A DNA stretch of 64,000 nucleotides. Source: Myroides odoratimimus. Its GTDB lineage: Bacteria; Bacteroidota; Bacteroidia; Flavobacteriales; Flavobacteriaceae. Positions 52,378 through 61,195 of this stretch are shown one piece after another. A model generated the notes under the pieces. That model ran no database searches. It was not told the origin of the DNA and saw only the letters and a program-made list of their open reading frames with translations. The stretch is from positions 1 through 64,000 of the forward strand of contig NZ_JACAKB010000009.1 in NCBI RefSeq assembly GCF_030326305.1, given 5' to 3'. Positions within the stretch are counted from its first letter, which is position 1. Each line of letters opens with the position of its first letter. Position numbers and translations under genes: made by a program.

Positions 52378-52803
52378 ATGGAAGGTCAATTAACAAACAG
52401 AGAGTTACGTATCCAAAAAAAAATAAAGGATTCGGAAACACACGTATTTAAAGCTGTATTCCCAGGACAAACTAATCACCACAACACCATGTTCGGTGGA
52501 GCGGTAATGTACATTATGGATGAGATAGCATTCATGACAGCTACACGTTTCTGTCGTAAACCTATTGTAACTGTATCTAGTGATAAGATTGATTTTAATC
52601 ATCCTATCCCTGCAGGAACACTAGTAGAGCTTATCGGGACAGTAGTACGTGTAGGAAGAACGAGCCTAGATGTACGCGTAGATGTATTCGTAGAAAGTAT
52701 GTACAGAGAAGGAAGAGAAAAAGCGATGACTGGTACATTTACTTTAGTAGCGATCAATGAGAGCAAACGCCCTGTTCCTGTATTTGACGAAGTAGAAGAA
52801 TAG
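52378..52803 (+). CDS. YciA-like acyl-CoA thioesterase
   Basis: A 141-residue hotdog-fold enzyme that hydrolyses acyl-CoA to free acid and CoA. Motifs: FPGQTNHHNTMFGGAVMYIMDEIAFMTA (active-site Asn/Asp region), SSDKIDFNHPIPAGT and VVRVGRTSLDV. This matches acyl-CoA thioester hydrolases of the YciA/BFIT group, usually hexameric. The start ATG follows an AT-rich leader with the cobalamin riboswitch. The link to B12 is unusual: accumulated propionyl- or methylmalonyl-CoA, which need B12 to be used, could be released by such an enzyme when B12 is short. Confidence 0.92.
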   Translation: MEGQLTNRELRIQKKIKDSETHVFKAVFPGQTNHHNTMFGGAVMYIMDEIAFMTATRFCRKPIVTVSSDKIDFNHPIPAGTLVELIGTVVRVGRTSLDVRVDVFVESMYREGREKAMTGTFTLVAINESKRPVPVFDEVEE

Positions 52804-52821
52804 TAAATCTTTATATCATAC

Positions 52822-52857
52822 AAAAAATCCCTAACGAATAATCATTAGGGATTTTTT
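52822..52857 (+). terminator. Terminator of the thioesterase gene
   Basis: AAAAAATCCCTAA (52822-52834) and TTAGGGATTTTTT (52845-52857) pair perfectly. Confidence 0.9.
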
Positions 52858-52947
52858 TATACACACTGTTTTGATTTCTATTCTAAAAACAGCACACGCT
52901 TGGCGTCTTCTAACAAGAATTTGCTCAAGCCACAACACTATTTCACA

Positions 52948-52978
52948 ATAAAAGCTACCTTATTCAGATAGCTTTTAT
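52948..52978 (-). terminator. Terminator of the siderophore ABC operon
   Basis: ATAAAAGCTA (52948-52957) and TAGCTTTTAT (52969-52978) pair; 19 bp after the binding-protein stop on the minus strand. Confidence 0.75.
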
Positions 52979-52996
52979 CGCAAAAAAAATTAAAGA

Positions 52997-53932
52997 TTAT
53001 TCAGCAATTGCTTGCTCAACTTCGTCTAACATCATTTTGATAGACTTAAGTCCTCCTCCTGATAAATACCATATTTCTGGGTTTAAGAAAATGATTTTAT
53101 CATTTTTATATGCGTTTGTTTGTTTTACTAATGCATTAGCAAACTCCTCTTTACCCATAGTAGCTCTCTTAATAGCAGCTCCTCTATCGATTACGAAGAT
53201 GTAATCTGGGTTTAATTCTTTAATGAACTCATTAGAGATCGCTTGACCATGTGTAGCAGCTTCGATGTTTTGATCAGCAGGTTTTAATCCGAATACATCA
53301 TGGATAATCCCGAAACGAGATCCTTTTCCATAAGCACTTAAACGTCCTTCGTTAGCAAGCACAACTAAACCTCTTTTCTCAGATTTAGCAGTAGTCTCGT
53401 TAATCTTAGCCACACGCTCATCGATTACTTTTAACTCTTTCTCTACCAACTCTTCTTTACCAAACAACTTACCTACTGTACGTTGGCTAGCTTTAAAAGA
53501 ATTCATATAATCTTTAATATCAATATCAAGATTAATAGTAGGAGCTATTTTACTAAACTCATCATACATAGCAGCAGTACGAGCTGCGATAATGATAAGT
53601 TCTGGTTCAGCTTCATTTATTTTCTCCATATTAGGTTCTTTAATACCACCTACATCTACTAAGTTAGCATCATCTGCATACTTAGATAAGTAAGCAGGCA
53701 TATTACCTTTAGGAGCTCCTTTAAATTCTATACCTAAATCCTCAAAAGTATCTATCATTCCATAACTAAGAATAACAGTGTTTTTAGGGTTTTCTTTTAC
53801 TTCAGTAGTTCCTGACAAGTGCTCAACTGTCACTTTTGCTACATTCTCCTCTGTAGTCTCTGTCTTCGTTTCTTTACAAGACGTAAAGATTAAAGCTGAA
53901 GCTGCCACGCAGCTTATTAAAAATTTACTCAT
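52997..53932 (-). CDS. Siderophore-binding lipoprotein (YclQ/CeuE type)
   Basis: 311 residues. The signal ends in ALIFTSCKE (lipobox Cys ~19). Periplasmic binding-protein motifs: NPKNTVILSYGMIDTFEDLGIEFKGAP, MPAYLSKYADDANLVDVGGIKEPNMEKI, ELIIIAARTA and NPDYIFVIDRG. This wording closely follows Bacillus YclQ and relatives that bind catecholate siderophores such as petrobactin. It delivers ferric siderophore to the two permeases. Last gene of a four-gene operon, 20 bp after the ATPase. Confidence 0.88.
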   Translation of the reverse strand: MSKFLISCVAASALIFTSCKETKTETTEENVAKVTVEHLSGTTEVKENPKNTVILSYGMIDTFEDLGIEFKGAPKGNMPAYLSKYADDANLVDVGGIKEPNMEKINEAEPELIIIAARTAAMYDEFSKIAPTINLDIDIKDYMNSFKASQRTVGKLFGKEELVEKELKVIDERVAKINETTAKSEKRGLVVLANEGRLSAYGKGSRFGIIHDVFGLKPADQNIEAATHGQAISNEFIKELNPDYIFVIDRGAAIKRATMGKEEFANALVKQTNAYKNDKIIFLNPEIWYLSGGGLKSIKMMLDEVEQAIAE

Positions 53933-53952
53933 AACAACTCGATTAGTTAAAA

Positions 53953-54711
53953 TTATTTAAAGTATATACATACCTTATTGTTACAATTATCAACTATAGT
54001 CATATCTATATCGAAAACTTCTTTCATAATATCCTCGCGAATAATATCATCCGTTAATCCGAAATGGATAATCTTATGATCTTTAACTGCTGCAATATAG
54101 TCTGCATACGAAGAAGCATAATTAATGTCGTGCACTACAATAATTATGGTCTTTCCATAATCATCTGCCAAAATTCGAAGAATCTTCATAATCTCAACAG
54201 AGTGTTTCATATCTAAATTATTAAGCGGCTCGTCTAACAGAATATACTCTGTATCCTGTGCCAATACCATCGCTAAGAAAGTACGCTGACGCTGTCCTCC
54301 ACTTAATTCATCTATGTATTGTTCTTGAATATCTGTTAATCCCATAAAAGCGATACTCTCCTCTACCTTCTCATGATCGATAGCATTCATTCTACCTTGA
54401 GAATGCGGAAAACGCCCAAACTCGACTAACTCTTTAACTGTTAACCTTACATTAGGATGATTTGCTTGTTTTAAGATTGATAATCTTTTTGCGAAATCTC
54501 TATTCTTAAAATTGACAATATCTTGATCTAATAAATTTATAAGTCCTGAGTCTTTAGCGACTAAACGACTAATAATAGATAACAGAGTACTCTTACCTGT
54601 TCCGTTCCCTCCTACTAGACATGTGATTTTTCCTTTTGGAAAAGAAACTGACACATCATTTAGAATCATCTTCTCACCATACGTCTTAGATACATTCTTT
54701 ACTTCTATCAT
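53953..54711 (-). CDS. Iron-siderophore ABC transporter ATPase
   Basis: 252 residues. Walker A GGNGTGKSTLL, signature LSGGQRQRTFLAMVLAQ, Walker B YILLDEPLNNLD and the switch His VVHDINYAS are all present. The frame matches YclP/FecE-like ATPases. Its start overlaps the end of the preceding permease by 4 bp, indicating translational coupling. Confidence 0.93.
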   Translation of the reverse strand: MIEVKNVSKTYGEKMILNDVSVSFPKGKITCLVGGNGTGKSTLLSIISRLVAKDSGLINLLDQDIVNFKNRDFAKRLSILKQANHPNVRLTVKELVEFGRFPHSQGRMNAIDHEKVEESIAFMGLTDIQEQYIDELSGGQRQRTFLAMVLAQDTEYILLDEPLNNLDMKHSVEIMKILRILADDYGKTIIIVVHDINYASSYADYIAAVKDHKIIHFGLTDDIIREDIMKEVFDIDMTIVDNCNNKVCIYFK

Positions 54712-55655
54712 CCTTTGTTACTTTTTAATAATAAATAAATAAAATACACCCCTCCTACAAAATTGATAATAATACTAATAGTAGTACTCATATTAAAGAG
54801 ATGCTCCACTAGATATTGTCCTCCTACAACAGTAACCGCTGTTAGCAAACAACATGCTAGTACCATATAACTATGCTTACTACTCTTCACAAGCTCGTAA
54901 GTCAAATTGGCAACTAATATTCCTAAGAACGTAATAGGCCCTACCAATGCCGTAGAAATAGCTACCATCACAGAGATAATAAGCAAATTAGCTTTGATCA
55001 CTTTATGATAGTCTACCCCAAGACTTATGGCATTCTCCCTACCTAAACTAAGTACATCTAACTGTCTAAAATATTTAATCCCCACTAGCATAGAGGCTAT
55101 TAATAAGACAGCGGATATAGTCAATAGATTTAGGTTTATCTTATCAAACGAAGCAAACATTGCCGACTGTATGATTAAGAATTCATTAGGATCAATAAGC
55201 ATTACTATAAAAGAAGAGAAACTCCTAAACAGTGTTCCCATTAACAGTCCCACTAATAGTAATAAATACATACTCTTACTCTCTCTTCTGAATACTAAAT
55301 AGTACATCACTAAAGAGAATCCTAACATTAATACTACAGATATCGCAAAGTTGGTTTCTGAATTAAGAACCTGAAATGTTCTATCTCCATAAGCAAACAC
55401 TAGCAAAGACTGTAACAACAAATAGAATGAATCAAACCCCATAATAGAAGGTGTCAAGATTCTATTAGCTGATATTGTCTGAAATATAATAGAGGAATAC
55501 CCTATAGCAAACGATATTAAAATCATCGCAATAACCTTATATCCTCTTCTAGGTAATACATAATCTAATTTGGTTCCCGTAAAGGTGAACATATATATAG
55601 CAATGAATAATAATAAAACAACTGCTAAAACTGTAATAATCTTGTTCTTAAACAT
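54708..55655 (-). CDS. Siderophore ABC transporter permease (YclO type)
   Basis: 315 residues with about nine to ten membrane segments; FecCD family. Markers: LISFAIGYSSIIFQTISANRILTPSIMGFDSFYLLLQS near the N-terminus, LGRENAISLGVDYHKVIKANL (ATPase-coupling region), and VGPITFLGILVANLTYELV. It overlaps the upstream permease by 8 bp and the ATPase by 4 bp. It pairs with the gene at 55648 to form the channel. Confidence 0.92.
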   Translation of the reverse strand: MFKNKIITVLAVVLLLFIAIYMFTFTGTKLDYVLPRRGYKVIAMILISFAIGYSSIIFQTISANRILTPSIMGFDSFYLLLQSLLVFAYGDRTFQVLNSETNFAISVVLMLGFSLVMYYLVFRRESKSMYLLLLVGLLMGTLFRSFSSFIVMLIDPNEFLIIQSAMFASFDKINLNLLTISAVLLIASMLVGIKYFRQLDVLSLGRENAISLGVDYHKVIKANLLIISVMVAISTALVGPITFLGILVANLTYELVKSSKHSYMVLACCLLTAVTVVGGQYLVEHLFNMSTTISIIINFVGGVYFIYLLLKSNKG

Positions 55656-56598
55656 GTTTAGCGCGTTTAAATATTAGTATTAAAAATATTAATCCACCTA
55701 TAATACTTACTGTTAATCCTATCGGAATCTCATAAGGTGCTATTAACATTCTGCTTATTATATCACATACCATTAAAAAGATCGCTCCTATCAATGCTGT
55801 ATAACTAATCGTCTTCTTAAGATTATCTCCAAACATCAAACTCACAATATTAGGAATAATAAGTCCTAAAAAAGGAATCACACCTGCTGTCAGAACCACT
55901 ACAGTAGAAGTAATAGCTACAAATATCAATCCTAGATAAGTAATCTTCTTATGATCTAATCCTAAACTACTCGCGGTGTCTTCTCCTAAACCTACGATAG
56001 TAAACTTATTAGCGTATAAATAGCTCAAGAACACAATCGGAACTCCTAAGTATAAAATCTCATAGTTCCCTTTGATAATAGATGAAAAGTCTCCTATCAG
56101 CCAACCTTCCATATTCTGAACCAAGTTCGTTTTATAAGCAAAGAACGTAGATATCGCATTAAGGATATTTCCAAAAACTATCCCTACTAATGGAATAAAA
56201 ATGATATTGCGCATTTTTATCTTACTCGAGATCTTTAAGAAAATAACACTTGCTAATAAAGCTATTGTAAATGATAAAATCATCTTATAGACCATCCCTC
56301 CTCCTGGAAATAATATCATACTAAATAATATTCCCATCTTACAAGCGTCTAAAGTCCCCATCGTAGTCGGTGAGACAAATTTGTTAAGAGAAATCTGTTG
56401 TACAATCAATCCAGAAATACTCATACCAATACCTGCTATTAATACAGATATCATACGGGGTAATCTACTTACTAACATAACCAATATCTCATCCTGATCT
56501 AGTCGGTGTATATCAAATACAGATATATCTTTTACGCCAACAAATACAGAGATGAAAGAAACTATAATCAGTATAAGAATTAATAATATTCTTATCAT
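55648..56598 (-). CDS. Siderophore ABC transporter permease (YclN type)
   Basis: 316 residues, FecCD family membrane protein. Markers: LPRMISVLIAGIGMSISGLIVQQISLNKFVSPTTMGTLDACKMGIL, GLGEDTASSLGLDHKKI, and LTAGVIPFLGLIIPNIVSLMFG. It is the first gene of the operon, preceded by a promoter at 56639-56667. Order permease-permease-ATPase-binding protein equals yclNOPQ of Bacillus. No TonB receptor for a siderophore lies next to it. Confidence 0.92.
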   Translation of the reverse strand: MIRILLILILIIVSFISVFVGVKDISVFDIHRLDQDEILVMLVSRLPRMISVLIAGIGMSISGLIVQQISLNKFVSPTTMGTLDACKMGILFSMILFPGGGMVYKMILSFTIALLASVIFLKISSKIKMRNIIFIPLVGIVFGNILNAISTFFAYKTNLVQNMEGWLIGDFSSIIKGNYEILYLGVPIVFLSYLYANKFTIVGLGEDTASSLGLDHKKITYLGLIFVAITSTVVVLTAGVIPFLGLIIPNIVSLMFGDNLKKTISYTALIGAIFLMVCDIISRMLIAPYEIPIGLTVSIIGGLIFLILIFKRAKHV

Positions 56599-56638
56599 TT
56601 ACTCGTTTGTTTTTATTTAGAATCAAATTAAATAATCG

Positions 56639-56667
56639 CAAATATAAAAAAGTAAAGTGGCTAACAA
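56639..56667 (-). promoter_or_regulatory. Bacteroidota-type promoter of the siderophore operon
   Basis: On the minus strand TTG (56667-56665), an 18-bp spacer and TATATTTG (56646-56639) match the -33/-7 consensus, 41 bp before the first ATG. The remainder of 56599-56907 is AT-rich and has no gene; I see no Fur box I would trust. Confidence 0.6.
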
Positions 56668-56907
56668 AAGAAAAAAACTTATCAATTTATGTAAACTCAA
56701 TTAGTTAGATTATCGGTATACTAATGTATACACGGATTCTATCAAACAAACACAAGTATTAACTCTTCATTTTTTAATTAATTAAATTTTATAACGTTAA
56801 AATTAAAGTAATCACAATTCGGCCTTTTTTAAAATAAATCTCATTAAGTTCTATTTCATGGTAAATAACAGCTCATTTATTACCTAAACAGAGACTGAAA
56901 CATACAG

Positions 56908-57801
56908 TTATAATGTGTTTAACCCATCTTTATTCTCATTCATTAATAAATCGACAAATACTCTCACGGACTTTTTGAGATAACTGTCTTTTAATTGAAT
57001 AATAACAGCTTCTCGCTTCATATCACTATCTATAATCGGGATAGCATAAAGGTCTTTTTCTCCATGTACAGTTGCGTAAGTAAGAACAGTTTGATAAGCA
57101 CCTTTTTTGACAAGGTCAATAATCATAGAAGTTTGATTAGTCTCTATGGCAATATTAGGTCGGATATTATACTTTTCGAACTCCCTGTCTAAAAAGTTAC
57201 GCGTACTGAACCCCTGTACAGGCAAGGCTAGTCTATACTGTTCTATCTCCTTTAGTCTAATCTCTTTTAGAAGTGCTAATTCAGAATCTCTAGCAACCAT
57301 AAAAGCCATATCTGATATCAATACAGTCTTATAAATGAAGTTCTCTTCATGTGCTCCATCAAAAAAAGTCAGAGCAAAGTCAATATACTGTTTCTCTAGA
57401 TAATGCATTAACTCATTGGTCGTACCAAATGTCACCTCTATCTTCACTTCTGGATATGTCTGTGTAAAAAGAGTAAGAGAAGACAGTACTAAAGACTTTA
57501 GTCCCCACGTAAGCCCTATACGCAATACTCCTGTCTTTAGCCCCTCTAAATCCTCTAATAAGAGCTTTCCATCTTCTGCAGCTCTTATACTTCTCTCAGC
57601 ATAAAAAGAGAATAACTCTCCTGCTTCTGTCAGTGCTATACGCTTTCCTATTCTATCAAATAGTGGTTGGCCTATTTCTTCTTCTAACTGTTTTATTTGT
57701 TGAGATAATGTACTCTGTGTAATAAATAAATGCTTAGAAGCTTCCGTAAAATTGAGTAATTCTTTTGCTTTTAAGAAATACCTTAGTTGTCTTAGTTCCA
57801 T
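56908..57801 (-). CDS. LysR family transcriptional regulator
   Basis: 297 residues. The N-terminal helix-turn-helix reads MELRQLRYFLKAKELLNFTEASKHLFITQSTLSQQIKQLEEEIGQPLFDR, a complete LysR signature. The C-terminal co-inducer domain begins ~90 (GVLRIGLTWGLKSL). It is divergent from the MFS gene with 89 bp between starts, so it probably controls that pump and itself. The inducer is unknown. Confidence 0.93.
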   Translation of the reverse strand: MELRQLRYFLKAKELLNFTEASKHLFITQSTLSQQIKQLEEEIGQPLFDRIGKRIALTEAGELFSFYAERSIRAAEDGKLLLEDLEGLKTGVLRIGLTWGLKSLVLSSLTLFTQTYPEVKIEVTFGTTNELMHYLEKQYIDFALTFFDGAHEENFIYKTVLISDMAFMVARDSELALLKEIRLKEIEQYRLALPVQGFSTRNFLDREFEKYNIRPNIAIETNQTSMIIDLVKKGAYQTVLTYATVHGEKDLYAIPIIDSDMKREAVIIQLKDSYLKKSVRVFVDLLMNENKDGLNTL

Positions 57802-57890
57802 GAGTTGATCGTTTTTACCGATTGATGTAATAGAAAAATACCGTTTTACTAATATAGAGCTTCCTCGTAACTTTACAAAAAATAAAGAAT

Positions 57891-59117
57891 ATGAATACCA
57901 CCACCTATACAGAAGAAGTCGTTCATATAAAAGCTGTTAAAGGAACCACTACGTACAAAAAGATTAAATGGAGTATATTTTTAGTAGGAGTTTCTGTATT
58001 CGCTCAATTATATAATTTCCAACCTATATTATCTGAAATCACACAATACTTTAAAGTAACACCTTCTGAAAGTAGCTATCTAGTATCTGCTAGTACTTTA
58101 GGTATGGCTATTGGTCTATTACTTTTTGCATTTATCGCAGATAGTTATCCACGTAAAGACATCATGCTCTTCTCTCTAGTCACCTCTACGATGCTCACCC
58201 TCTTATCTGTATGGGCTAATGATTTTTCTATCTTAGTCAATATTAACTTTATAAAAGGAATGTGCATATCTGGGGTATCAGCAGTGACATTAGCCTACTT
58301 AGCAGAAGAAATAGATCCTAAGTACATCGGAACAGCCATAAGTTTTTACTTGGCAGGAAATACTTTTGGAGGAATGTTTGGAAGAATTGTTGCCGCATTA
58401 GTATCTGGGTGGCTTGGTTGGCAAGCAGCAGTATTTACTATAGGTATACTCGCTGTAGTTATTGCCATTGCATTTTATATCTTATTTCCAGAGTCTAGAT
58501 TCTTCACTCCTAAAAAGCTAAAAATAAAACACAAGCTAAGACAGATGAAGTCTATATTTAAGAACTATAAGATAATGGCTATGTATCTCGTCGCGATCTG
58601 TCTAATGGGGGCGTTCGTAAGTGTATATAACTTTTTAGGTTTTAAACTTGAATCAGCTCCTTATAACTTACCACATTATCTTATCGCTATGATATTCTTA
58701 ATGTACGCATTTGGTATTTTTGGTAATATGGTTGCCGGATCTTTATCAGATAGATATTCATCTCGTATGATACTTCTAATCGCTTTAGGATTAATGTTAA
58801 TAGGTGTAATAGGTATGTATATGGACAACCTTGTTATTATCCTATTAGGATTGACTTTCTTCACCATCTCATTCTTTAGTGGACATACCATAGCTAGTAG
58901 AGTAGTAACGACTCTAGGTAAGGAAGCAAAGAGTTCCGCAACAGCCTTGTATTGGTTCTTCTATTATATAGGCTCAAGTATTATAGGCAGTTCTACAGGA
59001 GTCTTTGTGAATAAAGGCAATTGGAATGGGTTCTTCTATACGCTTATGGGCATGACTATAATAGCCCTTCTTGCGACTTATCTAAGTACAAGACAAACGA
59101 AAAAAGCCACTGAATAG
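57891..59117 (+). CDS. YnfM-like MFS transporter
   Basis: 408 residues, twelve membrane segments. Features: FAQLYNFQPILSEITQYFKVTPSESSYLVSASTLGMAIG, the motif-A region ADSYPRKDIMLFS, and GMFGRIVAALVSGWLGWQAAVFTIG. It matches the family of MFS exporters related to E. coli YnfM (arabinose-efflux-like). Probably an exporter of a small molecule controlled by the divergent LysR regulator. The stop (59115-59117) lies inside the terminator hairpin. Confidence 0.88.
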   Translation: MNTTTYTEEVVHIKAVKGTTTYKKIKWSIFLVGVSVFAQLYNFQPILSEITQYFKVTPSESSYLVSASTLGMAIGLLLFAFIADSYPRKDIMLFSLVTSTMLTLLSVWANDFSILVNINFIKGMCISGVSAVTLAYLAEEIDPKYIGTAISFYLAGNTFGGMFGRIVAALVSGWLGWQAAVFTIGILAVVIAIAFYILFPESRFFTPKKLKIKHKLRQMKSIFKNYKIMAMYLVAICLMGAFVSVYNFLGFKLESAPYNLPHYLIAMIFLMYAFGIFGNMVAGSLSDRYSSRMILLIALGLMLIGVIGMYMDNLVIILLGLTFFTISFFSGHTIASRVVTTLGKEAKSSATALYWFFYYIGSSIIGSSTGVFVNKGNWNGFFYTLMGMTIIALLATYLSTRQTKKATE

Positions 59118-59126
59118 TGGCTTTTT
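59101..59126 (+). terminator. Terminator overlapping the MFS stop codon
   Basis: AAAAAGCCACT (59101-59111) and AGTGGCTTTTT (59116-59126) pair around GAAT. The stop TAG is within the loop and stem. Confidence 0.85.
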
Positions 59127-59145
59127 GTTTATATGTTTCTATGTA

Positions 59146-59418
59146 TTAGAACCAACCTTTTTTGTTTGCTTGGTATGTATTATAGAACTCCTCATCTGTT
59201 TTAGTTAAATAGATAATTCCTTCAATAAGTCCAATGATTCCAGCAAATCCACAAGTAACTAATCCTAAGATTAATTGGATAACACCTTCTTTAGTATACC
59301 CTAAGTAGAATTTATGGATAGCGAAAATAGGTAATAAAATTCCTAAAATACCAGCTACCACTTTTTTGTTCTCTTGAGAAGGAGTAGTTGCACTCTTCTG
59401 TGTAGTAAATTGTTCCAT
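59146..59418 (-). CDS. TM2 domain-containing membrane protein
   Basis: 90 residues with two hydrophobic segments. KVVAGILGILLPIFAIHKFYLGYTKEGVIQLILGLVTCGFAGIIGLIEGIIYL is the TM2 domain; the Phe-Tyr-Leu-Gly motif is conserved. The C-terminal FYNTYQANKKGWF is cytosolic. Function unknown. Single gene, convergent to the MFS gene. Confidence 0.88.
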   Translation of the reverse strand: MEQFTTQKSATTPSQENKKVVAGILGILLPIFAIHKFYLGYTKEGVIQLILGLVTCGFAGIIGLIEGIIYLTKTDEEFYNTYQANKKGWF

Positions 59419-59617
59419 CTTTTTATATTATTTTTTTTGCAAAATTAAAATTGTTTATCCAACAAACAAGAAAAATATAACAATATTTTAAATAAAAACA
59501 ACAAACACAAATAATACCACTACAAAACAACCACTTAACATAACTATTTTACAAAAACAACTAACTCTCAAAATAAAATAAAAAACACCAATACTTAAAC
59601 TTCAATACAATAAAAAA

Positions 59618-59642
59618 AGCAATCTATAAAACATAGATTGCT
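59618..59642 (-). terminator. Terminator of the 147-residue lipoprotein gene
   Basis: AGCAATCTAT (59618-59627) and ATAGATTGCT (59633-59642) pair; on the minus strand a T run follows. Confidence 0.8.
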
Positions 59643-59672
59643 CTTTTGTCAATAAGGTGAACTTATCTGAAG

Positions 59673-60116
59673 CTATTTCTTAAAGCTCACTAATTCCATT
59701 TGTGAGATCTCTTTAGTATTGATAGGACTAACAAGAGCTTCAGCTCTACTCAAATCAATAATTCTGTATCTCTTCACTTCTCCGTCGGCATCATTTTCTA
59801 GACTTATCATCTCACCTTCTAGTACCCAATTTCCTTTAGATTCCTCTAAACTGTATTTGTCAATTGCCTGGTACTTTCCACCTTTCATGATATCAATTTC
59901 AATTAGTGATTTTTGGTATCTTTCTTTATGACTTCTACTCACTCCTTCTTGGAAGTCGAAATGAGCTACAATCCATGTTTTTTCAATATTAATACTGTTA
60001 ACACTTAATGCTTTGTCAATTTCTAAGTTATTATTATCGTCTGCACTGCAACTAGCTAATAATGAACTCATACCAATAATCAAAACTCCAATTAAAACTT
60101 GCGCACATCGTCTCAT
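59673..60116 (-). CDS. Lipocalin-like lipoprotein, hypothetical
   Basis: 147 residues with signal and lipobox (SSLLASCSAD, Cys ~23). The body has an N-terminal W-containing strand (KTWIVAHFDF) and beta strands (YQAIDKYSLEESKGNWVLEGEMISLEND) like small lipocalin-type DUF4923/lipocalin_4 lipoproteins of Bacteroidota. Function unknown. The upstream 1 kb is gene-free. Confidence 0.7.
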   Translation of the reverse strand: MRRCAQVLIGVLIIGMSSLLASCSADDNNNLEIDKALSVNSINIEKTWIVAHFDFQEGVSRSHKERYQKSLIEIDIMKGGKYQAIDKYSLEESKGNWVLEGEMISLENDADGEVKRYRIIDLSRAEALVSPINTKEISQMELVSFKK

Positions 60117-61139
60117 AATGTAAATAATTAAAAAAAATTAATAATAATCTTTTTTAATCCGTGTACACCTCCTCTCCCTCTGGAGGTATTAATACATCAA
60201 CTGCCTTGCATTCCCCTTTTCGACGTTTTACAGGTATATAAAATCACTGTAAATAAAATAAACACAATTAAGTTTACATAATAAAAAACAGACTAAAAAA
60301 GAACGTTTTTAAATACTAGGTAACTCCGACATTGTTACCTTATCTTTTATTTTCTGAGACAAATGTATAACCGTAGTTTTCGCATCAATATGACATAAAT
60401 CATAAAAATTCTACATATTAACTTCTAACTTAATGGAATAACCCTAATCTTATTCTAATATTAGAAACTTTTTTAGCAATACAAAAAGTTAACATTTATA
60501 ATATAACAAACTAAACACAGTACTTTAACCTTATTAACACTAATATCCACAAACAAATCACGAATAACCAGAAATACAATAAAAAACAACAACAAGAATT
60601 ACCTTAATTTTTTGTTGCTTTTTTAAAGACATAAAAGATTATAATTCTACATTTTGATCTGTTTTTTTAACTTTTATATCTCTTCGACCTCTATTTCCAC
60701 TATATATCGCAAATTATTTTTAACTCCTAATACCTCTTTTTTCATAAAAGGCATCTACTATTTTTATTAAAACTAGAGATCACATCAACAAAAATGTTAT
60801 AATATCTCAAACCTCATTAATAAAACACCTTAGCAATATACAAATACAGTAAAAGCCATGACATGAGTATTAGCTTTAAAAAAGAGATTCCAGAGCTTAC
60901 AAAACAACAGTCCCCACCGTCACTAGCTCTGGAATCTACAAACACAATAACTCACTCTACATCAATAAAATACATCATATCTCACCTAAAACACGATATA
61001 ACACCTAAGTATTTCAAAAAACCCTTTTCAATACTTATAAAACCTTATCTATACTCTAAACACATTATCAATATTTTTACAGACAAAAACTATTCCTAAA
61101 TAGCTACTTTAAACAATTATTCTACTTTTTAACCAAAAA
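60117..61139. other. Kilobase without a credible gene
   Basis: A short GC-richer patch (60165-60235) has ACCTCC..GGAGGT (60167-60187). AT-rich DNA follows. A strong inverted repeat is at 60885-60937. A 78-codon frame at 60863-61099 is built around that repeat and is not accepted. The region may carry one or more small RNAs. Confidence 0.45.
60885..60937 (-). ncRNA. Candidate small RNA ending in a strong stem
   Basis: AGATTCCAGAGCT (60885-60897) and AGCTCTGGAATCT (60925-60937) are a perfect 13-bp inverted repeat with a 27-base loop. On the minus strand the stem is followed by CTTTTTT, as for a terminator, and the GC content is above that of the neighbourhood. No gene on that strand is close enough upstream (bioB stops at 61196 with its own terminator). 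Confidence 0.35.
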
Positions 61140-61166
61140 GAGCCTTAATCACATTGATTAAGACTC
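61140..61166 (-). terminator. Terminator of bioB
   Basis: GAGCCTTAATCA (61140-61151) and TGATTAAGACTC (61155-61166) pair with one mismatch; T run on the minus strand. Confidence 0.8.
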
Positions 61167-61195
61167 TCAGTACATATTATAAATAAAAATATCTT

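Noticed and set aside
60863-61099. 78-codon frame
   Set aside because: It starts at the inverted repeat and translates simple AT-rich DNA.
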